Positions 7,157 through 14,015 of a stretch of DNA of 15,911 nt are shown piece after piece. How positions within the stretch are numbered: position 1 is the first letter of the stretch; every line of letters starts with the position of its first letter. The translations under genes and the position numbers were made by a program. Origin of the DNA: an uncultured Verrucomicrobiota bacterium. GTDB taxonomy: Bacteria; Verrucomicrobiota; Verrucomicrobiia; Limisphaerales; SXTU01. The stretch is from positions 1-15,911 of the forward strand of contig CAIPBN010000735.1 of assembly GCA_903863315.1 (NCBI GenBank), written 5' to 3'. The notes below the pieces were generated by a model. That model ran no database searches. It worked only from the letters and a program-made list of their open reading frames with translations, and was not told the DNA's origin.

Positions 7157-9435
7157 TAAGGCTTCTGGGCCGGTAGCTGGCGAATCCACTCGCTGAACAG
7201 CTTCAAGGCGGCTTCATCCACGCGGGCCTTCGCCAAAGGCGGCATACCACCCTGCCCCACTTTCATCAGCCGTTGCATGAGAATGGATCGTTCGGGTGCG
7301 CCGGGCGCGACGATGAGCGCGTCGGGCAATCCAAATTTGTCGTGTTGCGGCGTAACACCGATCAGGCGCACCCGTTCGGGCAAGGTGGACCAACGCAGTT
7401 CCATGGCGGAGTTGCCACCGCCGGCGTCGGTGTGGCAGTGCGCGCAGTTGGCGTGCAGGTAAGAGCGGACACGCGGTTCCAAGGGACCGGTGGCATCGTA
7501 GGGGTCCGGCAGGCGGGGCATGGTCTCGGGCGGCTTGAGGAAGCGGGCGCCAAAGTCCTCGGGCGGATAAACGGGACCGTTCGGTCCGGTCGTGGGCTTG
7601 GTGATCCGTTTGCTGGCGTTGGTGAACTTGGGGATGATGAAGACGGCGAGATGTTCGAGCGTGCGGAGCTGGTTGGCTTTCATGCCGGCGTAGTCATGCT
7701 CGCGGTTCATCTGGAGCGTGTTCACCCCGAGGACATATTGCCCGGCCCGGCTGTGGCAGGTCATGCACTCGGCGCGGCTGGGGTAGTGCCAGGTTTGTCG
7801 GCGCGTGCCGCCGGGGGCGCTGGCATCCTTGATCTTGAACGTGCGATCCTCGCCCTTCGCTTCCACGAGATAAGCTTCGGTCTGGGCCTCGTTCCAACTG
7901 TAGGTGTAGCCGACCCATTCGTTCTGCTGGAGGACGAGGAAGCGCGTTTCAATCCACTGGCGTGTGGCGGGATTGCCGGCCTCGCGGTCGAGCGCGAAGC
8001 TTTTCACCAGCACGGTCTGCTCCGGGAATTTCCAGGCCCCGCCCTCGCTGAACAGGATGCGTTCCTCGCCGGGCAAGGCGATGAACCGCTCCTTGTGCGC
8101 GCCATCGGACCACAGGGGCGAGTTGACGGAATAGGGAATGAGCGCGGGCTGGACGACGTGGCCGCGCACCTGGGCAAAGAGGCCGCTCTCGCTGAGCTTC
8201 TTCGGGAAAGGCGGGCGGCGTTGGGTCTCGGGCGGCGTCGGCTCCAGTTCGAAAATGTTACCACCGTAATCAACGTAGAACATTTCCCCGTCGCGCCCTT
8301 CGCAGAAGGCCACCGGCTGGTGCGGGGTGTCGGCCAGCTCCCGGGACCAGGTCACGGTGTTGCCACGCCGGCGCAGGCCCCAAATCTTGCCCGTGCCATA
8401 GTCACCGTAAATGTAGGCACCGCGGAGATCCGCGAAGCGCCGGCCTTGATAGACCACGCCACCGGTGATCGAACGGGCCTCGGCGTGGTGATGCTCCTTG
8501 AGCGGCACGGTGAAGGGATGCGGGCCCGGCTGGCGCTGGGTGTGAAAGGGATGGCTGCCCTCGCGCACGCTCCAGCCGTAGTTCGCTCCGCGCTTGAGCA
8601 CGTGGATGTATTCCCAGAGATCCTGACCGACGTCGCCGATGAGCATCGCGCCGTCCGCCGGGTCCATCGTCATGCGCCAGGGGTTGCGGAAGCCATAAGC
8701 CCACAGCTCGGCGCGAGCGTTGGGAATGTTCCAGAAGGGATTGTCCTTGGGGATGGAATACGCGCGGCCGGGATCGGGCCGTTCGAGATCGAGGCGCAAC
8801 ACGCCGGAGTTCAGGTCGGAAATGTTCTGCCCGGTGTTGTGCGTGTCCGAGTCGCTCGAGCCGTCGCCCGACGTGATGTAGAGCATGCCGTCGCGGCCGA
8901 AGGCCATCTCGCCGCCGTTGTGGCCGTTGGACCACCACCTGATGATCTCCAGTTCGGACGCAGCATCCGCGTGACCGAGCGGCGTGACGGTGTAGCGCAG
9001 GATGCGGTTGAACTTGTTGGTGCCACCGGAGTTTGGCCCGTGGGCGAAGACAAACACGAAGCGGTTCGTGGCAAAGCCCGGGTGGAAATGGCACGAATAG
9101 AAATCATGGTCGGCAAGCTGGAGAAACGGTTCCTGATTCGTGCTGGTCTGGTCGCGCGGGATGGCCACGATGCGCCCGCCTTGCTCGACGATCAAAAAGC
9201 GGTCGCTGCCCGCGTCGCGCCCGATGAAGGCCGGACGCTTGAACTCCTGATTCGGCCAGGCGCGCTTGGCGCGGTAGAGCAGCGGCGGCTCGGGCGAGCC
9301 AACGACCCGCGAGGTCGTCAGCAGCCGGCGCTCGGCAATGCCCACCGGCTGGCCATCATGCGACAACGTCACGCCAGACGCACGCCAGGCGGCCAGGGTC
9401 AGTGCCACAAAGCACCAGCGGAAAAGGTGGTTCAT
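7156..9435 (-). CDS. Exported PQQ/GSDH-type sugar dehydrogenase fused to SO2930-type diheme cytochrome c
   Basis: 759-residue periplasmic fusion. A signal peptide opens it (MNHLFRWCFVALTLAAWRASG). The first half is a glucose/sorbosone-dehydrogenase beta-propeller with family wording (CHFHPGFATNRFVFVF, MLYITSGDGSS, ELWAYGFRNPWRM, GDVGQDLWEYI, GANYGWSVREG, YIYGDYGTGKIW). From about residue 400 the second half follows the SO2930/HNE_0200 diheme c-type family (FPKKLSESGLF, PYSVNSPLWSDGAHKERF). It holds two heme-attachment motifs, CMTCH (557-561) and CAHCH (664-668), ending in a typical cytochrome tail (GQGGMPPLA..WIRQLP). The likely role is oxidation of a sugar or alcohol, with electrons passed to the attached hemes. 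The ATG at 9435 is chosen because it begins the signal peptide; the frame stays open 19 codons upstream. The stop TAG includes the last base of the adjoining MITE. It is the last gene of a minus-strand cluster. Confidence 0.9.
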   Translation of the reverse strand: MNHLFRWCFVALTLAAWRASGVTLSHDGQPVGIAERRLLTTSRVVGSPEPPLLYRAKRAWPNQEFKRPAFIGRDAGSDRFLIVEQGGRIVAIPRDQTSTNQEPFLQLADHDFYSCHFHPGFATNRFVFVFAHGPNSGGTNKFNRILRYTVTPLGHADAASELEIIRWWSNGHNGGEMAFGRDGMLYITSGDGSSDSDTHNTGQNISDLNSGVLRLDLERPDPGRAYSIPKDNPFWNIPNARAELWAYGFRNPWRMTMDPADGAMLIGDVGQDLWEYIHVLKRGANYGWSVREGSHPFHTQRQPGPHPFTVPLKEHHHAEARSITGGVVYQGRRFADLRGAYIYGDYGTGKIWGLRRRGNTVTWSRELADTPHQPVAFCEGRDGEMFYVDYGGNIFELEPTPPETQRRPPFPKKLSESGLFAQVRGHVVQPALIPYSVNSPLWSDGAHKERFIALPGEERILFSEGGAWKFPEQTVLVKSFALDREAGNPATRQWIETRFLVLQQNEWVGYTYSWNEAQTEAYLVEAKGEDRTFKIKDASAPGGTRRQTWHYPSRAECMTCHSRAGQYVLGVNTLQMNREHDYAGMKANQLRTLEHLAVFIIPKFTNASKRITKPTTGPNGPVYPPEDFGARFLKPPETMPRLPDPYDATGPLEPRVRSYLHANCAHCHTDAGGGNSAMELRWSTLPERVRLIGVTPQHDKFGLPDALIVAPGAPERSILMQRLMKVGQGGMPPLAKARVDEAALKLFSEWIRQLPAQKP

Positions 9436-9473
9436 GCGCGGAACCGTAGGCGGACCAGCGGGCGCGTCAATGC

Positions 9474-9503
9474 CCTTCCCGGAGACCGGCACTCCGGCGA
9501 AGG
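9474..9503 (-). terminator. Stem-loop between carbonic anhydrase and cytochrome genes
   Basis: An 11-bp stem with one bulged base (CCTTCCCGGAG with CTCCGG-C-GAAGG) and a 7-nt loop. It lies in the 81-bp gap downstream of the carbonic anhydrase stop and upstream of the cytochrome ATG. No T-run follows on the minus strand, so it may be an mRNA-processing or partial terminator structure rather than a full intrinsic terminator. Confidence 0.35.
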
Positions 9504-9516
9504 CGTGGCCCGCGCC

Positions 9517-10542
9517 CTACTTCCGTGGCCCGCGCAGCCGGCTGATGGCCTCCCCGAGTTCGTGGAGCTTCACCCAAGCATTCGTGCCGTCCACCTTCAC
9601 GGAGGTTTCGGCATCCACGCGGCCATCATTGATCCAGCGGAGCAGGACCGTCGCCGGCACGGGCCCGTATTGTTTGCCGTCGCCACCAATGATGCGGTAG
9701 TGCCGGGCCAAATCCACCACCCGCTTGAGCGCAGCCACCGGATCCACCGGCACGGGCGGGGGCTTGGCCGGAGCTGTTTGCGCAGCAGCCGCAGGCGTGG
9801 TCTCCGGGATGGCAGGCATGGCCGTGGATTCCAATCTCAACGGGGTGACCGACTCACCGATCCGCCGGCTGGCGATCTGGATTTCAGCCAGCGAAAGATT
9901 ACCCGGTGACTCGGAGGCCGGCGGGACAGGTGCAGACAGGCGGGCCGCCTCGGCGACGCTTTCCGTCATGGGACTCATGCCGGCGTTGGCCGTGGCGAAT
10001 ACTTGATAGCCGTTGACCAGCACTTCGAGCCGGCCGGTGGCCAGATCCAGCAAGGCACCATGCACGGGCACACGCGGTCCGATGAGCGGGCTGGCCCGGA
10101 CGTGCTCGACGGCCCTGAGGACATTCTGCCGCTCGCTGGCAAAGAGGCCGAAAAACTCCTGCAAGTTCTCCGGCAGCTTGGCCCGGGGAACCCCGAGGGC
10201 GTCGAACTTGCCCAACAGCTCCAACGTGCCGGTCTTGCGCACCAGGCAGTCTGAATGGCCGAGGATGAGGATCTCCTTTCCCCCCTTCACGGCGCAGGCC
10301 ATCGCCAGCGAACGCAGGGTGCTGCTCATGGGGCTAGTGATGATGTTCCCGGCGTTGCGCAGCCAGATGAAGTGCGATTCCGGCACTCCCAGCGCCTCCG
10401 GCAGCCGGTGATTGAGCCGGGCGTCGATGCAGGTGAGCGCGACCAGTGGCAACGCGTCCGCGAACTCGTCCGGGATCAGCGGCGACGCGTGGCCATCGGT
10501 CGCCCGCTGGTTGGCATCGAGGATGGCATCGAAAAGGCGCAT
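9517..10542 (-). CDS. Beta-carbonic anhydrase with C-terminal GYF_2 domain
   Basis: 341-residue protein. Residues 1-200 form a beta-class carbonic anhydrase, converting CO2 to bicarbonate. The zinc ligands are visible as C38, H96 and C99 (ILGHSDC), and the Asp-Arg dyad as D40-R42 (TCIDARL); RNAGN (62-66) is also conserved. The enzyme part ends near GYQVFATAN. A Pro/Ala/Ser-rich linker of about 80 residues follows (PVPPASESPG, TTPAAAAQTAP). The last 60 residues read as a GYF_2 domain (YRIIGGDGKQYGPVP, LLRWINDGRV, AWVKLHEL), a fold tied to peptide binding or membrane protein partners. The fusion is unusual; most beta-CAs are about 200-230 residues. No signal peptide is seen. The ATG at 10542 has TAGGT about ten bases upstream. 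It sits between the DsbD-N-like gene and the cytochrome gene on the same strand, so a shared operon is plausible. Confidence 0.93.
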   Translation of the reverse strand: MRLFDAILDANQRATDGHASPLIPDEFADALPLVALTCIDARLNHRLPEALGVPESHFIWLRNAGNIITSPMSSTLRSLAMACAVKGGKEILILGHSDCLVRKTGTLELLGKFDALGVPRAKLPENLQEFFGLFASERQNVLRAVEHVRASPLIGPRVPVHGALLDLATGRLEVLVNGYQVFATANAGMSPMTESVAEAARLSAPVPPASESPGNLSLAEIQIASRRIGESVTPLRLESTAMPAIPETTPAAAAQTAPAKPPPVPVDPVAALKRVVDLARHYRIIGGDGKQYGPVPATVLLRWINDGRVDAETSVKVDGTNAWVKLHELGEAISRLRGPRK

Positions 10543-10600
10543 GGTGGTGGACCTAGCCGCCAGTGAATCGCAGGCCCGTCCGCGGATTCAACTGCAAAAG

Positions 10601-10625
10601 CCGGCCGGGCCTACTTCTTGGCCGG
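10601..10625 (-). terminator. Weak intrinsic terminator-like hairpin at the DsbD-N-like stop
   Basis: On the minus strand a 6-bp GC stem (CCGGCC/GGCCGG) spans the TAG stop of the gene and is followed directly by CTTTTG. The T-run is short and the loop is 13 nt, so any termination would be partial. This would allow read-through to the carbonic anhydrase gene. Confidence 0.3.
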
Positions 10626-11168
10626 GGCCTTCGGGGCAGGCCCCTTGGCGCCAGCCGGTGGCTGGTTGGTGCCGCGCGGGATGGTGACGGAGAAGTTCAC
10701 ACGCTGCAGGCGGTCGGCTGCCGCGTGGGTCTTGTCCTGCATCGGCACAAAGGTGAGCACGCCCGGCAGGGTGATCGGGAAGACCGCCGCCGGACCGATC
10801 ACCACCGGCACCTGCACGGTGAGCAAGGCCTCGTAAACCTCCACCGGCTGCGTGATGCCCGGCAGGGTTTTCTTGCCCGCCGGAAAGGAGTAGGCGACCG
10901 GATACGCGCGGGCGCTGGCATTCTGGCCCACCTGCGCAAAGGTCGGCGTGGCCTGGCGCAACAGCGGCCGGCTCGAGTGCAGGTAGTGGCCTTCCTTGAT
11001 TTTGAAGCTGGCAGTGACCACGGCGTTGCTGCCCGGCAGCGCGTAGCCGGCGGTGACGGTGGCGCTCTCAAACGTCACGTAAGGGTTGGGGGCCTGCGCC
11101 TGACCTGAAACCGGGGCCAGCCACAGGAGAAACAACACGAGCGCGGGGAATTTCATAAGTAGTTGCAT
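10611..11168 (-). CDS. Exported DsbD N-terminal-like domain lacking the redox cysteines
   Basis: 185-residue protein with a signal peptide (MKFPALVLFLLWLAPVSGQAQA). The body looks like the immunoglobulin-like alpha domain of DsbD (DsbD_N): ALPGSNAVVTASFKIKEGHYLH, then a YPVAYSFPAGKK stretch, YEALLTVQVPVVI and a closing LPGVLTFVPMQDKTHAAADR. In real DsbD this last block holds the two catalytic cysteines (form YQACD..C). Here it reads FVPMQDKTHAAAD, and the mature protein contains no cysteine at all, so thiol transfer through this domain is not possible. The transmembrane and thioredoxin parts of DsbD are absent. The tail is Lys/Pro/Ala-rich. The ATG at 11168 is used, with 11156 a close alternative and a TTG at 11186 unlikely. 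The rhodanese stop is only 14 bases upstream, so the two genes are probably translated together. The role is unknown. Confidence 0.78.
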   Translation of the reverse strand: MQLLMKFPALVLFLLWLAPVSGQAQAPNPYVTFESATVTAGYALPGSNAVVTASFKIKEGHYLHSSRPLLRQATPTFAQVGQNASARAYPVAYSFPAGKKTLPGITQPVEVYEALLTVQVPVVIGPAAVFPITLPGVLTFVPMQDKTHAAADRLQRVNFSVTIPRGTNQPPAGAKGPAPKAPAKK

Positions 11169-11182
11169 GTTTCGGACGCCGC

Positions 11183-11557
11183 TCAAACAGACTTTTGCAT
11201 CGGCCAGCCGCCAGCGACCATGCCTTTGTAGCCGCCGATGAGCGAGGCGACGTTGCGGTAGCCCATCCGTTGCGCGGCATCACACGTCAGGGCCGAGCGG
11301 AAGCCGCCGCCGCAATACATGATGATCTCCGTGTCCGGGTCGGGAAACCGTTGTTCCAGATCGCGCTCCAGAATGCCCTTGCCCAGGTGCTTCGCCTCGA
11401 CCGCGTGCCCGGCCTGCCATTCGGAGTCCTCGCGCACATCCAGCAACACGGCGCGCGGGTTGGCTGCCAGACGGGCGCGGGCCTGATCGAGGGTCACTTC
11501 CCGCACTGAGGCACGGGCCTCGTTGACGAGTTTCAGAAAGCCGGGCGAATGGTTCAC
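11183..11557 (-). CDS. Single-domain rhodanese (sulfurtransferase)
   Basis: 124-residue rhodanese domain, expected to move sulfur as a cysteine persulfide in the cytoplasm. The rhodanese signature is clear: VLLDVREDSEWQAGH near residues 37-51, the AKHLGKG helix, and the active-site loop YCGGGFRSA with catalytic C82, ending RMGYRNVASLIGGYKGM. There is no signal peptide or second domain. The GTG at 11557 (VNHSPGFLK) is chosen because conservation begins just after it; the open frame continues upstream but only as Arg-rich non-coding translation. It heads a run of minus-strand genes (DsbD-N-like, carbonic anhydrase, cytochrome) and faces away from the Sel1 gene. No ligand beyond generic sulfur donors can be inferred. 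Confidence 0.87.
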   Translation of the reverse strand: MNHSPGFLKLVNEARASVREVTLDQARARLAANPRAVLLDVREDSEWQAGHAVEAKHLGKGILERDLEQRFPDPDTEIIMYCGGGFRSALTCDAAQRMGYRNVASLIGGYKGMVAGGWPMQKSV

Positions 11558-11667
11558 ACGGCCAAAGTAGCGGCGGCACCCGGAGGGGCAAAGTGTTTTT
11601 CCACCCACCCGCCATCCGGGGGAACTGAGCACTTGTCTTCCCTCGCGTCGGTTCCTAACGTCACGCC
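11558..11667. promoter_or_regulatory. Divergent intergenic region, rhodanese / Sel1 gene
   Basis: This 110-bp gap lies between two divergent genes. Facing the Sel1 gene, TTGTCT (11633-11638) and TAACGT (11656-11661) are 17 bp apart. They would put transcription start almost on the GTG, implying a leaderless or very short leader mRNA. The match is weak. Nothing comparable was picked out for the rhodanese side. Confidence 0.2.
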
Positions 11668-12726
11668 GTGAAATCCCCTTGGTATAAACAGCTCTTCCAG
11701 CATTCGGCGGCCAAGGATTTCCTGCTGCACCGCGAGCGCGCCGAGCAAGGCGACGCCGAGTCACAGTATCAGCTCGCCCTGCGGTTGAGCAGCGGCCACG
11801 GCACGACCGCCGACCATGCCGCCGCCGCACACTGGTATCGTCAGGCGGCCGAGCAGGGCCACGCGGACGCCCAGAACGCGCTGGGCCTCTGCTACGACGA
11901 GGGCACCGGCGTGGATCGGGATCCGGTCGAGGCCGTGAGCTGGTATCACAAGGCGGCCGAGCAGGGCGTGGCCGCCGCGCAATACAACCTGGGGCTCAGC
12001 TACCGCAAGGGCGAGGGCGTGGCGCGCAATGTCGAGGAGTCCGTGCGCTGGTTCCGGCTCGCGGCGGAGCAAGGCTACCCCGATGCGGAATACAGCCTGG
12101 GCCTCGCGTATTATCGGGGCGAGGGACTGCCGCAGGACAACGGCCGCGCGATCAAGTGGCTGCACAAGGCTGCGGACAAAGGCGAGGTCAATGCCATGCA
12201 CCGACTGGCCCGCGCACTGCACAAGCACGCGGAGACCAAGGCCCAGTTCCGCGAAACGGCCAAGTGGTATCGGGCCGCCGCGGAGCAGGGCCACCCGGAA
12301 GCCATGTTCTACCTCGCGGAGCTCCACACGTTCGGCAACGGGGTGCCGGAGAACTTCGTCGAAGCCTCCACCTGGCTGCACAAGGCGGCGGCCGAGCAGC
12401 ATGCCCCGTCACAATTCGAGCTTGGCCGACGATGCCTCGTCGGCCAGGGCATGCCCACGGACCCAGCGGCGGCGGTCCGCTGGTTCCAGCTCGCCGCCAA
12501 CCAGGGGAACGGACCCGCGCAACTGCGCCTGGGCATGTGCTACCTGGAGGGCAAGGGCGTCACCCTGGACTTGGGCCTGGCATACAAGTGGTTCTCTCTC
12601 GCCGCCAACCAGGGCAACCGGGAGGCGGCCATCGAGCGTGACCGCATCACCGGCGCGTTGACCCGGGAACAAATGGTGGAGGCCCGGCGGCGCATCGCCG
12701 AGTTCACGGCCACCATTCCGGACTGA
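11668..12726 (+). CDS. Sel1-like repeat (SLR) protein
   Basis: 352-residue alpha-helical repeat protein. Eight 36-residue Sel1 repeats run from about residue 24 to 315, each with the form AEQG..AQ..LG..Y..G.GV..D..EA..W..KA. Clear copies start at AEQGHADAQNALG, AEQGVAAAQYNLG, AEQGYPDAEYSLG, AEQGHPEAMFYLA and ANQGNGPAQLRLG. The fifth copy is altered (ALHKHAETKAQ in place of the Gly-rich turn). The end AIERDRITGALTREQMVEARRR is the usual cap of such proteins. Sel1 proteins act as scaffolds for protein-protein contacts; the partner here is unknown. There is no signal peptide, so it is probably cytoplasmic. The GTG at 11668 is used; no upstream ATG is in frame. It converges on lpxB with only 14 bp between the stops. 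Confidence 0.92.
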   Translation: MKSPWYKQLFQHSAAKDFLLHRERAEQGDAESQYQLALRLSSGHGTTADHAAAAHWYRQAAEQGHADAQNALGLCYDEGTGVDRDPVEAVSWYHKAAEQGVAAAQYNLGLSYRKGEGVARNVEESVRWFRLAAEQGYPDAEYSLGLAYYRGEGLPQDNGRAIKWLHKAADKGEVNAMHRLARALHKHAETKAQFRETAKWYRAAAEQGHPEAMFYLAELHTFGNGVPENFVEASTWLHKAAAEQHAPSQFELGRRCLVGQGMPTDPAAAVRWFQLAANQGNGPAQLRLGMCYLEGKGVTLDLGLAYKWFSLAANQGNREAAIERDRITGALTREQMVEARRRIAEFTATIPD

Positions 12727-12740
12727 GCCCGCGTCTCCCG

Positions 12741-14012
12741 TCAGGCCGCTGGAACGGGCGGATCCAGAAGGTTCCAGATGGCGCGCGCTGCCCGGACATT
12801 TGCACCGGGAGTGCCCAAGCCCGCGATGATCTGGCCCAGCTTGGCCTGCATCGCTTGCCGCCGTGGCTCATCCTGCAACAGATCCAGCGCGGCTTTCGCC
12901 AAATTTGGCCCCGTCGCCTCCTCCTGCACGAACTCCGGAAACACGCTTTCGCCAGCGAGCAGGTTGGGCATCGCCAGATGCTTCACGGTGACAATGCGCT
13001 TCCCGATTTGGTAGGTGCTCCACGAGGTCTTGTAGAGCGCGATGGTCGGCACCTTGAAAAACGCGCACTCCATCGTGACCGTGCCGGTGGAGGCGATGGC
13101 GATGGTGGCGGAGCGGAGCGCCTCCGGCAGACCGCCCACCTGCACGTCCAGCCCGCGAAAAACCTGCCGTGCCAGATTCCGTGCCTGCGCCAGCGAAGTG
13201 ACGGCGACATCAGGAAGGTTCTCCTTGTCCATCGCAAACGGCCGGCAATGCCGTGCGAACACCGGCAACAGTTGCGCCGAGGGCAGCACCACGCGGAACC
13301 CGCTGTCCACTTCCATGCCGATGCGCCGCGCCGCATCCAGCATCGGCGGCAGATGACGCACCAGTTCGGCAGGTCGGCTGCCGGGCAGCAGCACGGTGAG
13401 AAACTTATGCGGCACGGGGGGCGGTGCGGCCGGCCGCCCACGCCACTCTGCATGGCGGTCCAGCAGCGGGTGGCCAACAAACTCCACCTTTAGCTTGGGC
13501 GCGCGCTTCGCATACCAGTCCTTCTCAAACGGAAATATGGACAGCAGCAGGTCGTAGTCGTCCGCCATCTTCGTCGCACGCCCTGGACGCGATGCCCAGA
13601 CCTGCGGCGAGACGTATTGCACGATGCGCGGGTTCCACTTGCCTTTGCTGCGCGCTGCCCGCTTCCGCACGGCGTGGGCGAAACGGCGGTTGAACCCGGA
13701 GAAATCCACGCAGACCAGCAGCGCCGGATGCCGTTCTTCCGCAAGGTCCAGCAGGTCGTTGAAGACGCGCCGGAACTTGCCGTAGTTCTTGATGACCTCC
13801 CACAGCCCGATGACCGCGTGCCGCGTCAGATCGACGGCCAGTTCCATGCCCGCGGCTTCGAGCTTCGAACCGCCCGCACCGAAAAAGCGCAGCACCGGCT
13901 TCGCGGGGTGACAGTGAAACTCCGCCTCCGCGCGCAGTGCCTGCACGAGTTCCGCCGCCAGCGCGTCGCCGCTTGGCTCCCCGGCAATGAACATGATTCT
14001 CGTTTCGGCCAT
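12741..14012 (-). CDS. lpxB: Lipid-A-disaccharide synthase
   Basis: 423-residue GT-B glycosyltransferase (GT19) joining 2,3-diacylglucosamine-1-phosphate and UDP-2,3-diacylglucosamine to make the lipid A disaccharide at the inner membrane. The family hallmarks are present: AGEPSGD (10-16), FFGAGGSKLEAAGM, VIGLWEVIKN, CVDFSGFNRRFA, YVSPQVWASRPGRA, FPFEKDWYAK, VEFVGHPLLD, LLPGSRPAEL, ASTGTVTMECA and VPTIALYKTS with MPNLLAGE. It is about 40 residues longer than E. coli LpxB, mainly through small insertions near residues 125 and 200. The ATG at 14012 lies 3 bp after the flavoprotein stop (TGA-GCA-ATG), which implies translational coupling. The usual lpxD-fabZ-lpxA neighbours are absent. It supports a Gram-negative envelope with lipid A. 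Confidence 0.96.
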   Translation of the reverse strand: MAETRIMFIAGEPSGDALAAELVQALRAEAEFHCHPAKPVLRFFGAGGSKLEAAGMELAVDLTRHAVIGLWEVIKNYGKFRRVFNDLLDLAEERHPALLVCVDFSGFNRRFAHAVRKRAARSKGKWNPRIVQYVSPQVWASRPGRATKMADDYDLLLSIFPFEKDWYAKRAPKLKVEFVGHPLLDRHAEWRGRPAAPPPVPHKFLTVLLPGSRPAELVRHLPPMLDAARRIGMEVDSGFRVVLPSAQLLPVFARHCRPFAMDKENLPDVAVTSLAQARNLARQVFRGLDVQVGGLPEALRSATIAIASTGTVTMECAFFKVPTIALYKTSWSTYQIGKRIVTVKHLAMPNLLAGESVFPEFVQEEATGPNLAKAALDLLQDEPRRQAMQAKLGQIIAGLGTPGANVRAARAIWNLLDPPVPAA

Positions 14013-14015
14013 TGC

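Noticed and set aside
6934..7176. 80-codon open frame across the MITE
   Set aside because: The frame crosses the element's right end into the neighbouring gene and has no recognised domain. MITEs of this size do not encode transposase.
7273..9909. 878-codon open frame on the plus strand
   Set aside because: It is antisense to the cytochrome and carbonic anhydrase genes, whose family motifs are clear. Its translation is low-complexity Val/Gly/Ala/His/Arg typical of a GC-rich shadow frame.
11668..12726. 108-bp periodic repeats as a DNA repeat array
   Set aside because: The period equals the 36-residue Sel1 repeat and the copies are diverged at DNA level, so it is a protein repeat, not a satellite.
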